A stretch of DNA of 64,000 bases, taken from positions 1 to 64,000 of the forward strand of contig QJNS01000706.1 in the NCBI GenBank assembly GCA_004154925.1, given 5' to 3'. This DNA comes from Monosporascus cannonballus (taxonomy: Eukaryota; Ascomycota; Sordariomycetes; Xylariales). Below are positions 12,356-24,573 of the stretch, one piece after another; within the stretch, counting starts at the first letter, position 1; each line of letters opens with the position of its first letter. A model generated the notes under the pieces. It was given only the letters and a program-made list of their open reading frames with translations, was not told the origin of the DNA and ran no database searches. Both the position numbers and the translations under genes were made by a program.

Positions 12356-13444
12356 TCACCCCCTCCTCCTCAAGCTCCTCCCCCCCCTCTCTAAGAGCCC
12401 CAAGTCCCACCAGCCCTCGATGATCCCAAAGAACGTCCTGCGCATCGTCTTTCTTCCACCACCGCCACCCCCCGCCGCCTCCAGATCCTCATCTAGCGGG
12501 CTCCGGCCCGCGGCGGGGGTCGGCGGGGTGACGTCATCGAACTCGCCGCCCGGGGAGGAGGAAGGGTCGACGACGGTGACCTTCCTGCTGCGGACGCGCG
12601 CCAGGGCGCGCCCCACGGCCGCCGCGACGGGGAGCCCGAGGGCGTCGAAGGCCCGCACGCGCGGCGACCTGGGGCTGGGGCTGGGCCCGGGCGTCACGGG
12701 CGTGAACCCGTCGTCGTCGCTGTCGGGCGTCGGGGGCATGGGCGGCATCCTGACGGCGGCGACGGTGTTGGTGTTGGGGGTCAGGACGGGCGGGGGGAGA
12801 GGGGGCCGGTGCACGATGGGCACGAGGACCTCGATCGGCGAGGAGTCGGCGGGCGAAGAGGAGGCCGAGGTTATCGTGGCCGGCATGGCGGGCAGCACGG
12901 CGGCGGGCGGCACGATGGTGGGCGCGGCGGGCGGCGGGACGGAGCGGAGCTCGGGCTCCGGTGTTGAGAAGGGCATTGGCGGCATGGCGGCGGTGCCAGC
13001 GCTGGCAGCGGCAGCGGCGGCGGGGAGGTCGGGCTGCCGGGGCGGCTGGCGGTTGTCTTGCGTATGTGTGAGCGAGCGGCCGACGACCAGCGTCGTGGGC
13101 CCGGACATCCGGCCGGAGTAGACGACGACCGAGGGGATTGGGGGCGCGGGGGCGGGCACGGGCCGCCGCAGGATTGTCTGGGCCGATATCGGCGCGGCCG
13201 GGGAGATGCAGGAGTCGGGCGCCGTGGTGGGGGGAGGCAGGGGCGGGAATCGGGGGCCGAGACGGGTGGGACTGAGGCTCCGGGTGCCGAGGGCGGCGGA
13301 GGAGGAGCCCGAGACGAAGCTCGGGATCCCATCTGTGCTTTGCCCACCGGCGGGCCCCTCTTCCTCGCTATGTTCCCCTACCCCCTTCGCCTCCTCGAGG
13401 GTAGAGGAGGAGGAACCCCCACGAGCAGCAGCGCCCGCGCGCCC
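12356..13444 (-). other. Open reading frame continuing in frame past the MARVEL-protein stop
   Basis: Immediately after the TAG (13445-13447) that ends the MARVEL-like protein, the same minus-strand frame runs on for 362 sense codons to a stop at 12356. It lacks an ATG of its own near its beginning. The predicted chain is rich in Pro, Ser and Ala and disordered, with acidic (PPTPDSDDDGFTPVTP) and Pro-rich segments. It ends in a more ordered basic/aromatic stretch (TMRRTFFGIIEGWWDLGL). Read together, the locus would encode about 587 residues: a MARVEL domain plus a long cytosolic tail. The TAG may be read through, removed by an unrecognised intron whose length is a multiple of three, a nonsense mutation or a sequence error. 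High GC makes long open frames less improbable here, so this is not proof of coding. Confidence 0.45.
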
Positions 13445-14193
13445 CTAACCCTCAATATCCTTGGCGGCGGCGGCGGGGCCCTTGACACGGCGCCAGAGCC
13501 CCGCGCACACGATCGACGAGAAGCCGAAGAGCACGCACAGCGCGATGCTGAGGCCCCAGACGGCCTTGATCTCGTAGCAGTGGGGCTGGTCCTGGGCCAC
13601 GAAGGAGAAGTAGTCGACGGTGGGCTTGAGGACGGCGGCGCGGCGGTGGGCGTAGCTGTAAAGGCCGCTGTTACCGTTGCCGTTGCTGCCGTAGTAGTTG
13701 CCGTTCTCGCTGCTGGCCGGTGGCACCGAGACGCTGGTGAAGGTCACCGTCTGCGACTGACCAGACCGGTCGGGCGGCGGCGCGAGCGCCGAGCACTCCA
13801 ACAGGTTGAGGTTCTTGCCCGACGTCGCGGCCACCACGATGAAGGCGATCAGCATAGCAAAGTCAGAGGCCACGGCGATGAGCAGCGGCAGCAGGCTGTC
13901 GTAGTAGAGGATGTAGGAGACCATGACGTAGAGAACAGCGACGCTCGCCTAGGGAAGTTCGAGTCAGTAAGGAAGCCCCGGCAGATGTGATAACTGAGAA
14001 TAGGTATATCGGATATACGTACCACGGTGATGGTGCCCACCAAAACCTTCGGCACGGCGAGCTGGGAACCGGTGATCTCTTCAATGAAGTTGGCGACGAG
14101 CCCGACGACGGCGATGAGCGAGGCGAACTGCATGAGCCGCATCGCCGTGAAGGTGACACCGAGGGCGCCGAGCTGCGGGGCCTGGAACCGCAT
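13445..14193 (-). CDS. MARVEL-like four-TM membrane protein
   Basis: Exons 14193-14023 and 13948-13445 are joined by a 74-bp intron (donor GTACGT, CTGAC branch site, acceptor CCCTAG) and give 224 residues. Four hydrophobic segments are visible: about 13-37, 48-75, 78-97 and 188-210. A 90-residue loop rich in Asn, Gly and Ser lies between the third and fourth. This is the layout of fungal MARVEL/SUR7-like plasma-membrane proteins, which act in membrane organisation and trafficking. The call rests on topology rather than a diagnostic motif. The start at 14193 gives the short N-terminus MRFQAPQLGALGV usual for the family. An in-frame ATG at 14358 would add a Pro/Ser-rich extension that looks like leader. 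The frame stays open beyond the stop; see the separate entry. Confidence 0.65.
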
Positions 14194-16326
14194 TTTCAGG
14201 GGTATGCTGGTGGTGAAATCGGTGATGAGCGAGAGCCTGGGTCTTGTCGAGTGGACGGTGCGCGTGGGAAGGCGCGGCCGTGGGCTGGGGATGAGTACTG
14301 GGGAGTTGGCTGAGGAAGGAATCGTGAAGGACTGGGGCCGTGCGTCGACCGGAAACAAATAGGAGAGTCGTTAGGGCTTCGTTACTCGAGGCTGGCTATC
14401 CGCTTAGGATGAAGCTGCGAAGAAAGAGAACGAAAATAGTCTATCTGAGCTCAAACGAAGGAAGTCCAGGTATGAAGCAGATCCACTGCTACTTGAAAAG
14501 CTTGAACGACTTTTGAGACGAAATATACACAATTTCGAAAGAGACCGTGAGTAGGAAACTCGTTATAAGCGCTGAGAGAAGACGTTCAACCGTTACCTAG
14601 TGATCGTATGGATATAGAAAACACCCAGAGATAGAAAGGAGATAGTGGAAAAAAGAAATAGGAAAAATAGGAAAGAAAGACTCAAGGAAAGTCGTTATTG
14701 TGAGGAGATTTTGCTTGGCTTGATGATGGAACAAAAAGAGAGACCGTCTACTCTTACGTGGGCGGCTCTCACCTTATGTATCCGGAGGCGCTCTATTTTC
14801 GGGAACCATCACCACCACCACCGGCAGCATGCCCGCATCGACCGAGCCAAGGACTCACCGTCTCGATCCGCACGCTGAGAGGGCAGAATCCCAGCAGAGA
14901 CTTTCGCGGCTATTCCTCCTCTCAGGCCCGCTACTGCTAGTGGAGCCATCGTCCTACCGCCTATCGATGCCAGAAGCCGTATGGCTGTCGTCCCGCGGCT
15001 GTCATCGTTCGGCTATCCACCACAGTCTCACTCGTGGACTAGGAGACAGGGCAGAAGGTGAAGCAGATGGCGGACTCACGACGCGCTGGCCTCGACCAAT
15101 AGGAAGCGTAACTTGGCATGGCGCGGCTTTTGTTCGCTAGCCGCGCAGAACTCCCCACTACCAGGGATCAGTCAGGAACAAAACGTCCTACAATACAGTA
15201 CGTACTCGGTTCGCCCTAGGGAGGCAAGCAAGTACATAAGCAAGCAATCAAGCAAAAGGCGAGTAAACACCCCCTTCCAATGAACGTGTGTAGCGTAGTC
15301 GCGCCCAGCACCACCAGACGGCGGTCTAAGCCCGTTTGAATCTCGTCCTGTCTGATCGACCGCGGCGGGTCTGGGGATCGGGGAATTTCGATTGGCTGCC
15401 GGGAGCCCGTCGTTAAATGAAGGTTTATCTGCAGCAGAAGCTCTGGTGGGCCCGCTATGCGCGGCCCGCGGTTAACTGCCAATGCACACGTCGTCAGGTA
15501 TGGTATTTTGCGTATGCATGTCGGTACTGCAGCATCAATAGCATCGGGCATGTCGGCTTCAATCATCTACCTAGATTGGATCCCACCAGCACCTGTTTCA
15601 GGTCGCGGTTGTTGAGATAGAGACCGCGCGAACTGGGGCGCATTCCAGGCGAGATGAAGAGGAGATGACGCGATGCACCCGGTGGGGTTAGTATCGTATT
15701 ATACTGTACGCACGACAGTGTGTGAAAGAGCCGCCGCTGTGTTACTGAAGCTATGAAGAGAACCGTTTCCAACTGGGAGTAGCTCCTATCCAATCGGTCC
15801 TATGTGTGGTCCACACTCAACGAGCTTGCTGGCCTGCAGATCCTAGCGACCTACATCGACCACAGATGGAACCATAACCATACCATACGAGCAAACAAAA
15901 CAAATGTGAAAGGGAGGTAAGTGAAGTATAGGAATAGAAGCGGACCAGACCATTCGATGAGTGACATCATCAAAATCATGCGGTGCACTCCCTACGGCTT
16001 CGTGAGTGCTAGAGACTCATATGACAATTGGCTGCGCCTCCCCGTGCATATATGCAAAGAGCGACACGATAGGATAGGTCGCTAAAGACGAGCCGCATCG
16101 CGGTCCTAGAGTCAGAACTCGTTAGATCGCATTATTTTTTTTCTCCACCTTGACGCCTATCTAGAGACTATACGACTCGTGCTACCAACCAAAAGTGCTA
16201 AGTTGCCCATTCCTCTCGCTTATTCATGAGACCCCAGCGTTGGCGGTTGGCCAACTATGGGAATCCGTGAGATATCATTTCAACTGTTCCCTCGAGATGT
16301 GGTCTTGAATGGCGGTATCCAGCCCT
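14194..16326. other. Intergenic, no supported gene
   Basis: This covers the promoter side of the MARVEL-like gene and the 3' side of the ENT3-type gene. A CAC/ACC-rich patch near 14810-14825 is the only low-complexity feature. Short frames on both strands have no recognisable domains. Confidence 0.45.
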
Positions 16327-18100
16327 TCATCCTAGTAAATCATCTAAGCCGCTGCTACCAGTTGTGGTATTGGCAGAGCTGGCTGCAGGCTTTGGGCTGC
16401 TGGCAGCAGCAGCACCCCACAGAGAAGCATTCGTCTTCTCTTTAGCGAGCTCGCCCATCTTGGGTCCAGCTGTAGGCGTGCTCTTCTTGACATTGCCACC
16501 TGCTTGCCCCCAGAGGTTGGCAAAAGGATCGCCACCCGCAGCAGAGGATTTCCCTGCCGCAGGAGCCGCGGGCCTGTTGAGTGCTGACATTCCTGAAGGC
16601 GCTGACATCGCCGATGTAGATGAAAAACCGGACACCGAAGAGCCTGTTGGCTGGGCTTGGACGGACTGGAAATAGTTCGGTGTTGCTGCCTGAAAGCCCA
16701 TGGGTTTTGCTGCTTGCGCGGGAAGGGAGCTGGTAGATGCAGGAGCATTGAAAGCAGAATAGTTTGCCGCGGGAGTGGCATTAGAGCTTGGAGGGGGCGA
16801 CAGCGACGACATCATGTCGGAAAGATTAGCCTGCTGAGGCACAGATACTGGCGTGGGGGCAGCAAATGTGGCGGTGGATTGGGCGGTCGAAGTGACCATT
16901 GGTAGTGCGATACCGAATGAGTTCGATGGCGCGGACGTCTGGGGCGCGGGTGTAGCCGATTGGAAATCATCGAAGTCATCTTCATCGTTGGTAGGACTCG
17001 ACAACGCAGCCAAGCCGTTGGATGGAGCAGGAGCCGGAGCAGAAGCTGTGGACTCGGGCTCGTCGAAGGAGAACAGATCGACTTCAGGCTCTTTCTTCTT
17101 CTCAGGCGCCTTTGCTCCTGTGCTCTTCTTAACCCCCGTCCTTTCGGTTCGTTCGGGCCTCCTTGTCCGTGACGAAGTTGCGTGGGTAGTCCCCTCGTCA
17201 TACTCGTCGTATTCTTCGAACTTGTCGGCTCGACTGCTGCCGTCTCTCCAATCATCCGACTGTCCTCCAAAACCTCCGCCGTCGCCGTATACGCCGCCGG
17301 AGTATCCACCATATGTCGTGGAACCACCTCCGTACCCGCCGGATTCGCTCCCAAAGCCGCCGTATCTGCTGCTGCTCGAGAAACCGCTGGCGCCTCCTTC
17401 AACACCGGTATACTTCGCCTTGTTGGCCCTAGCCTTTTTGCGTTCTGCGCGGATCCGATCAACGTCGCTCAGGAGTTCTGCGAGTTCCTTGGCGCGGTTC
17501 CTCACGTTAACGCCTTGGTCTTTGCCGTTTTGATCGATAAAGTGGAATTGTCGCAGCATCTTCAGCAGTGTAATGTGTCCTCTTGCGTCGTCGATGACCC
17601 GCTCGGAACCATGCTTGATCAGGTACTCCAGCAACTGTAATGCTTTGTAGATTTGTCTCCATTCCTCGGCGGACTTCTCGGTGAAACGTCGATAGATCAT
17701 AGGCATAATCTCGTTCAGGGTTTGGCTGGTTGAAATCAGCTGTAAGAACGCGATGGATATGGTAAGAGGGAATAAGTACTAATTGAACGTGCCATTGGCG
17801 ATTTCCTGCATGAGCGACGAAGATGCGCCCCATGGCTCGTTATTGGTGGCCTCTCGCACCTATGTCGTTGGGTCGCAGTTAGTGGACATTCCCGTCGCAT
17901 AAAGGGAACGATGATAGCTACCTTTGCCTCCATCTCCGTATAGTTCATCACGGCTGCAAGTCAAATTCCATGAGCATCAAGCGATCAACAGATGGGAATA
18001 GGAAACGGCTGGGCGCACCATTCTGGGCCTTGCGAAAGCCGGCCTTGATATCGTACAAGGTCAGGTTAGAAACCTGGTCCTTCAAACTATTGAGATCCAT
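16327..18100 (-). CDS. ENT3: Epsin, Ent3-type clathrin adaptor (ENTH domain)
   Basis: Four exons (18100-18019, 17953-17922, 17859-17780, 17725-16327) encode 530 residues. All junctions keep frame and the introns are 65, 62 and 54 bp. The N-terminal ENTH domain (about 1-150) begins MDLNSLKDQVSNLTLYDIK and includes NNEPWGASSSLMQEIANGTF and MIYRRFTEKSAEEWRQIYKA, the most conserved parts of the family. It binds phosphoinositides and SNARE partners. A Gly/Tyr-rich stretch, a basic patch and a Pro/Ala/Ser-rich disordered tail follow. The acidic-phenylalanine motif DDFDDF (about residues 314-319) matches the gamma-ear-binding motif of Ent3/Ent5, which recruits GGA and AP-1 at the trans-Golgi/endosome. 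VDLFSFDE upstream and GLDDLLG at the C-terminus are further adaptor/clathrin-box-like motifs. It probably works in Golgi-to-endosome clathrin traffic. The last intron's acceptor CAACCAG was chosen because the earlier CAG at 17740 breaks frame. Confidence 0.92.
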
Positions 18101-20706
18101 CTTGACAGCGAAGTCTCCCGACGGAGACGATTATAGGACACGGCCAGTTGTGTAGGAAGAAGGATGGTGCGTTTTTGCCGTTGAAGAGAGACAGGTGGTT
18201 GATGCTGTGGTCGTGGTTACGGTCGGGTTTCGACGATGGAGGCACCTGTTTGTTGCCCTTTCGACCTTGGCTTTGGCTCTGTCCATTCAAATTAATAACC
18301 AGGGTTGATCCGAATCTAGGAGCACGTGATCATTGATATTGATTACGGAGCGGTTTACCATCTTTTAGGTACCCAGATGGCTGCATAATCTTAGTAGTCG
18401 TATAAGGCTTATTCAGTCGATTCTTCGTTCCATCTAACTTTGATACAACGTAAATAAAGGTCCAATAGCCCCCATAGTGATGATAATTTATGGGCAAGTT
18501 CCAACGGAAATTCAATAGAGATTCTCGCAGTTACTTACGTCTAGTTTTGGTTAATATCGCCACTTTCGAAGAGTCTGCGGGATTACGGGGGTCCTCGTGA
18601 GAGGCAGCTCTGGCATCGCGACCATTCCTCGCTCCTACCTTATGCAAATACACGTTTAGTTTATATTAGAATTGAGGAGATGCATTTATGCAAAGCCTCC
18701 GAGTTTTTCTCTCCACTTTCCGGAACTTCGATCGAAGCACAAACGCCAACAAGCCGAAGCAACCTTAGAACCTTGGCATTTTCCCTTCCGGATTTCGGAA
18801 TTTCAAAACTATTGATCGTTATGCCTACTAGAACACTCTTGTTTCGCCTCTCTATCATTAGTTCGGGTGGATATACTGATTTTCATTTATTTACTTAGTA
18901 CCGTAGCGAGTATTTTACACGGTAAAATATCGCATAAATGCAGAGAAATAGAGCTTGGTTGCTGACCACTGCTGTTAGAATGCTTCTCGACTCATGTCTA
19001 CCTCCGTCACCCTAGTGCAAGGCCTGTTCAGGGGTATATCATTTATCAGAATATCTCGGATACGTCTATTTTTTTCAGGCAAATTAGTTGCATATGCACT
19101 AACATGCTTGCGCATTGACCTGTAAATTTTGTTCTGGACCCTGAGGTCATATAGAGCTCACCATAAGGCTTCATCAGAAGACTCTCTCTGCTCTGACAAA
19201 ACGCCAGTTCACCCCAATTCTCGACAAAAGTTTTCTGTGGTCTGATTTGACTTGGCTCTCAAAATTCTCTTTCACCTTAACTTCCCAGCGTCGAAGTCTT
19301 AACAAGGTACGTGGTAGTGTTCTTTCTTGAAGATAGTTTTGCCTGCGCCTGGAAATGGTTGCAAGTTGCAACTCTCAATATCTCGCCTCCGGGAACTATG
19401 CGAGGGTGCTCCCAGATAATCCAAGCGGACAAAGCCTCTCTGGTACGCCTTGCTTGTCATACTATGATGCGACGTGCCGCAGCTGAGACGCTTCGGATTG
19501 GATATCTCCTGAATTCCTCGGAGCTCCCAGGTGACCCTTCTACGAGTCCGATCTGCACGGCTTCAAGGGGGTTCATCAGGGGAGCAAAGTTTCCTGAGAG
19601 AGACATCCTAAGAGCGTTCTTCCGGCCGGCAGGTCAACTCAGCCCCCGTATCGGCATACCGCCTTTCCTTACATAAAACCCGAAGCATGCCGAAAGGGCC
19701 GGGATATGTTGGAGGGGTGGGGGGCCATACATGCCCCGATAGCGTGGCTTGCACTTCAAGTCAGCTATGGGCAGGATGGGCCACGGCCTTGCCGCGCCTG
19801 AGAAGCTCCCCCGTGGCCGCAATTTCCCAATCAGCAGCCCAGAAAAAAAAAAACCCCTTTGCAGAGAACGTTCCGCAGATTCCTCCTGTCCACACTCATG
19901 GTCTGCCTCGGATCTGTTGTGGCAGTGATAGGTTCGCACTCATAGTGTATACTCTGTCTTGCATATGGAATACGTGAGTGAATGCCTAGTTAAACCTGCA
20001 AACCCAATACGCAACCTTTCTAGGGATGGCATAAGGGGCTTGAGCTACCCAGGTTTTCGCCACAACCCCCTAATCCAAACCAAGGATCGTGATGGATCGC
20101 AGAATTGCTCGCATGTATCGCAGCAATGGCGGGGTTCTCATGATTCCAATTAGAAACGGGACCATATACGAGGGGAGCAAATGGCAAAGGTGGACAGGCC
20201 AGCCCATGACATACAATACCTGGATACTTTCAGTCTGATACCGACCTGATTCATCCATGATTCAACGAGACGATTCAATCTTGCACCACAAGCAAGGGGG
20301 ATGGGAGAGCTCCAAGCTATTACAAGCACGAAGAAGCGCAAACAGCGAGGGCAGCAAATCCAACAATGTGCAGATCGCAGATCAGAAAGAAAGGCGGGGT
20401 GGTGGGGTCCAAATGTGGTTCTCCAAGGTACCTTGTTCTGCCCGGCTTGCCAGCTCGATGCCTTTTCTGCAGTGCAGACTAGAGCCAACATTGCTGTTAT
20501 TTAGCACTAGACAGCACGGAGTACAGACAAGTACTTTGCTGCCTCCCCCCCAATGTTCCCGTCTCTTTGTTACGCTTCCAGGTGGAGGCAGTTACAGCTG
20601 CAATGCAGTTGGCGTCACCGGGTTTCCACTTTTATTGATTGCATCATTGGCCGCAAACTAATACCGACTACTTTAAGTATCTAGGTACCCTTGTACTTTT
20701 TCAGCC
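18101..20706. other. Divergent intergenic region
   Basis: These 2.6 kb separate the minus-strand ENT3 start from the plus-strand cyclophilin start and must carry both promoters. No gene is supported. The longest frames (19311-19676, 20150-20491, 20257-20661) overlap each other on both strands and show no domain. Confidence 0.45.
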
Positions 20707-21912
20707 ATGGCATCACTCAAGCCCCTCCTCCGTCTTGAACCCCGCGTTGCTCGACACTTTTCTTCCTCGATCTCGACCACAGCAACTTCCTCACTTTCTC
20801 GACCTTTTCTCTTCCCCAAGACAGCTTCATCTCCATCTTCTTCATTCTCAATTCGTTTCTTCTCTGTCACATCAGCCAACATGACCAAGAAAGTGTAAGC
20901 TTCGTTCCCACCTCCCGAAGCTCATGCCCACTCCGAGGATACTCAAGAGTTGCTCTGTTGACATTGTAACTATAGCTTCTTCGACGTCACCTGGGAGGGC
21001 CCCGTCCTCGACAACAGCGGCGAACCTACTGCTACTGTCAAGGGTAAGCAAGCTCCTTCCATCCCTCAGGGATTCATCAATGTGTCATTTCGGCGTCTCT
21101 GCACATCAACCGATGAAGAGACATTTGCTTAACTGTTTTTGTCATTTATTTACCTGTTACGTGGCCGAGGCTCTGTCACATCGTCGTTGTATTCATCCAT
21201 CACTCCCCATTCCCAAAGTCGCCACGAGTCACAGTGACCCATTCGCTACCGCCTTCCGAAGCTTCCTAGTGGTTGTGAACTTTCAATTGAGTTCGAGCTG
21301 ACGGAGCATCCTCCCATATAGAGCAGTCCGGCCGCATCAACTTCAACCTCTTCGACGATGTCGTCCCTAAGACTGCTGAGAACTTCCGAGCTCTCTGCAC
21401 CGGCGAGAAGGGCTTCGGCTACAAGGGTTCTTCCTTCCACCGAATCATCCCCGAGTTCATGCTCCAGGGTGGTGATTTCACCCGCGGTAACGTACGTTTA
21501 TCCCTAGTAGATGGGTCGACTTTCGGTTCCGGCTAACCTCAATCCAGGGCACGGGTGGTAAGTCCATCTACGGCGAGAAGTTCGCCGACGAGAACTTCAC
21601 CCTGAAGCACGACAAGCCCGGCTTGCTGTCCATGGCCAACGCCGGTCCTAATACGTGAGCGATCTTTCCCGCGTCTTTACCACACGCTTGTATCGTGTAT
21701 CAGTAAAGCTAACTTTCCAATCCAGCAACGGCTCCCAGTTCTTCATCACCACTGTCGTCACCTCTTGGCTTAACTCGCGACACGTCGTTTTCGGCGAGGT
21801 CGCCGACGATGACTCGATGAAAATTGTCAAGGCCATTGAGGCTACCGGCTCCAAGAGCGGTGCTGTCAAGTACAACAAGCGGCCTACCATTGTGGACTGT
21901 GGCGAGTTGTAA
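20707..21912 (+). CDS. csr-1: Cyclophilin A-type peptidyl-prolyl isomerase, mitochondrial/cytosolic
   Basis: Five exons (20707-20894, 20976-21043, 21322-21491, 21548-21654, 21726-21912) give 239 residues. All junctions are in phase with GTAAGC/GTACGT/GTGAGC donors and CTAAC/CTGAC branch sites. The cyclophilin fold carries the active-site pattern [15 protein letters not shown] (Arg, Phe, Gln), GSQFFITT and [11 protein letters not shown] (Trp, Leu, His), so it should be catalytically competent and cyclosporin-sensitive. The first 58 residues are rich in Ser, Arg, Leu and Phe with no acidic residue, a mitochondrial presequence. A second ATG at 20881 (MTKKV) starts the cytosolic form. Neurospora is known to make both forms from one cyclophilin gene. 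The intron at 21044-21321 is unusually long (278 bp). The symbol follows the Neurospora orthologue. Confidence 0.93.
20881..20883 (+). promoter_or_regulatory. Internal start codon for the cytosolic cyclophilin
   Basis: The ATG has the context GCCAACATGA and lies at the exact junction between the presequence and the conserved cyclophilin domain. Initiation here would give a 181-residue protein without the presequence. This is inferred from the Neurospora precedent. Confidence 0.55.
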
Positions 21913-23349
21913 AAGAACCCTGCAAGGTCCTCTTCTCTCCGGGCGTAATGACTCTGCCCGCACATCGCGTTGCGTTCTATGGCTTTCTAGATGGCATCCA
22001 AGCCAGTGGAATTGTTGGGGAGATGGACCTGGTCCTTCGTGATCCAAAAGGATTCCCAAGGAAAGCTAGAAAAGTAATTTGGAGCTCAGTTAGCTGCGAA
22101 ATCTTTCTGCCCATGATCGCGTTCTCCAATGACCGTTATCTTGCTGCGCCAAGTCAATATCAAGCCATAGTTCTCCCGTGTGCACCCGCGGATTTGTGTG
22201 CATTTCGCTCATGTTCGGTACATCTTAATGTACGCAGGTAGGATAGGGGCATATTGTCTACCTACCTTAAAAAAGTATCCCGTCCCTTACAATGATTGTT
22301 TGGTCACTGAGAAGAACCTATGGCCAGCCCAATATGATTCTCGGTAGAAGAGCTTGTGAGATACCGCAAGTTACAGTCCAAGTACCACCACGTGAGAAAG
22401 GAGTAGGGCTCATTTAGTTGATACGGCGTCGCCCAGCGCCGTGCAGGACCGAGGCCCTAGCCACTCAAAACTCCTGTATGGTGACGAATGATGCTATTGG
22501 TAAAGCCGAGAGAAGAAAGGACACCGCTCTTTCACATTTGAGAAAGGGTGCAAGATGTGTGTGCATTCTTATATCCTCCGTTCATTTGCATGCCATCCGC
22601 TCTACTCGGGATATAGATAGAAGCGAACCACAAGTTCCGAAGTCCTCTGCTGTTCCTATCCATGGTAACTGGCAACGTACCGTAGCGGTAATGCCCACGG
22701 TGACCAGAGAGCCCCGTGCCTACTACGCAGGTTGGCATGGGACGAGACATGGAGGAGAGAGATTGCGAGTGGTGTGGGTTGGTTACGCCCAGGATTTATT
22801 GCCCATGCTTGACCCTGTGGTGATGGAATGTAGGTACGTAAGGGTTTCACCGCATGTGCCCGGAGTCTCTCGGTTCTGGGCCATAATTAGATGGATCCTG
22901 GGGTATCACATTCCATCCCGGGATTGTGCTACGTAGGATGATGGCAACAACAATAGCTAGATACCAAGGACGTTCACCCTACACCACGTAGAAAGCATCA
23001 CGTTTGGGAACACTAGATCCGCATTATAACGGCTATAAGTCGATATTTAGTTGCAAGGTCACAAATCCCACATCCCACAGGGAAAGGTGGGCTTGTATAA
23101 AATCTCTGACTCCGTCCGCCGGCAATGAGGATAGTACTGGTGCGAATTGCGCCGTCTCCCATCCGAGGAATTAACTCAATCAATCCCACCATCCATCCAT
23201 CCGTGGAACGCCTGAGCTATGCAATACAAATTATACAACCAAGGAACCACAAATTCCACCTCACGCCTGGGCCCTCGGTCTCCGGGCGTCACCGGATTCT
23301 TCCGATAATCGGAACCCCCACACGCTGCTACTAACAATCCGCCACGAGC
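21913..23349. other. Convergent intergenic region
   Basis: This lies between the 3' ends of the cyclophilin and RPC6 genes. The frame at 22418-22936 is Arg-rich with opposite-strand rivals and no recognisable domain, so it is not called. Nothing else is seen. Confidence 0.45.
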
Positions 23350-24573
23350 CTACGCGAGCCACTGGTCGAAGTACTCGCAGCCGCCGGCCCACACGGGCCC
23401 GCCCTCCTCGCAGAGCTCGAAGACGGGGCACCGGCCGCAGGGGACCGTGGTCAGGCCGTTGGCGCGGGGCTCCCAGTAGTCTTCGGCGTCGAGCTTGACG
23501 CCGCGCGCGGGGTTTGACTTGGCGAGGCGCGCGGCGCGGTAGCCGACGCGGTCGCCAACCCCCACCTGCTCGAGACGGCCCTCCCACACCAGCACGTCGA
23601 CGAGCTCCTGGATGTGCTCGGGCTTCAGGGCCTGGCCCTTGGCGATGCCGGTCGACGCGATGGCTTCGGCGAGGTCCTCGACCGTCGTGTAGTCTTTATA
23701 GCCCGCGGGCAGCGGGAGTCGCACCGTCCTGTGGACCTTGGGCGGTGGTGCCGGACTGTCGTCGGCCATGGCGTCCGCCGGGCGCTTGCGGCTGTTGACC
23801 GCCGCTTCCGACGCCGAGCCCTTGATGACGCCCTTCTTGGGAAGTATAGGGCTTGCGGCCCTGCCCGTGCTCAGGTAGCTGCCTCGCTCCTTTACGAATG
23901 CAACGATGATACGTTGCAGCTCCTCGATGTAAGGCTCGTCGAGGTATGAGTCGGTATAGAAGGGACCGCCAGTCGCGCGTGCCGAGGGCTTGATATGGGC
24001 CTTGATCCACATCTTCTTGCTGGCATTCTCGACCGTGGTGAACTGGCTGACGAGGCGCTTAGTCTCCAATTCCTTGAGAGCCTTGCGCAGCGCAGTATCC
24101 TGCATATTCAGCCGCCGCTTGATATCCTGCTGCCATGCCCCTTCCGCCCCGGCCGCGTCGATGATCTCGTATACCAGGACTTGTTCTTGGCTTGTCAAAT
24201 GCTTATATCTGTGTAGGAGCCATGTTAGCAACGCGCCTACTGGTGCTAGTGCGAAAAGGGGAGAATGCAATGGTAAAGGAGACAGGGGGAAACGGAGACA
24301 AACTCACTTGGCCGCCTCGGTCTCGGGACGCATGCGCCATGCCAGACCGCTGTGCAAATTGACGGGGGCGAACAAGCGCTCGCGGGTCAGGAGTGATACG
24401 ACGTCCATCAGCTTCTTGATGTCCTTGGGCGGGATGACATCCAGCCCCATGAGGTCATCTTGCGACAAGGCTCTCTCATAGTCACCGGCGAAGGCCTGCT
24501 GGCAAGCCTCGTATAGCTGGTCCTTGAGGATATGGAGCTCCTCTCCCACCCTGGCGGCCTGCGAGGACGCCAT
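23350..24573 (-). CDS. RPC34: RNA polymerase III subunit RPC6 (RPC34/C34)
   Basis: Exons 24573-24308 and 24208-23350 are joined by a 99-bp intron (GTGAGT donor, GCTAAC branch site, CACAG acceptor) and give 374 residues, slightly longer than the 316-317 of yeast and human. Tandem winged-helix domains fill the N-terminal half. The conserved run YKHLTSQEQVLVYEIIDAAG, then IKRRLNMQDTALRKALKELE and a region ending MWIKAHIKPS, is diagnostic. The C-terminus carries PCGRCPVFELC...GCEYFDQWL, matching the four cysteines that hold the [4Fe-4S] cluster in this subunit. The protein is part of the C82/C34/C31 heterotrimer that contacts TFIIIB and opens Pol III promoters. The central insert of about 60 residues (APPPKVHRTVRLP and flanks) is Pro/basic and disordered. 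It is divergent from STI1. Confidence 0.93.

Noticed and set aside
12420..14362. Long plus-strand frames opposite the MARVEL-like locus
   Set aside because: They are antisense shadows of GC-rich codons. They have no domains, while the minus strand shows TM segments and a clean intron.
16364..17640. Long plus-strand frames opposite the ENT3 gene
   Set aside because: Antisense shadows. The minus strand carries an unmistakable ENTH domain.
22418..22936. 172-codon plus-strand frame downstream of cyclophilin
   Set aside because: Arg-rich composition, no domain, opposite-strand rivals. It probably lies in untranslated or spacer DNA.
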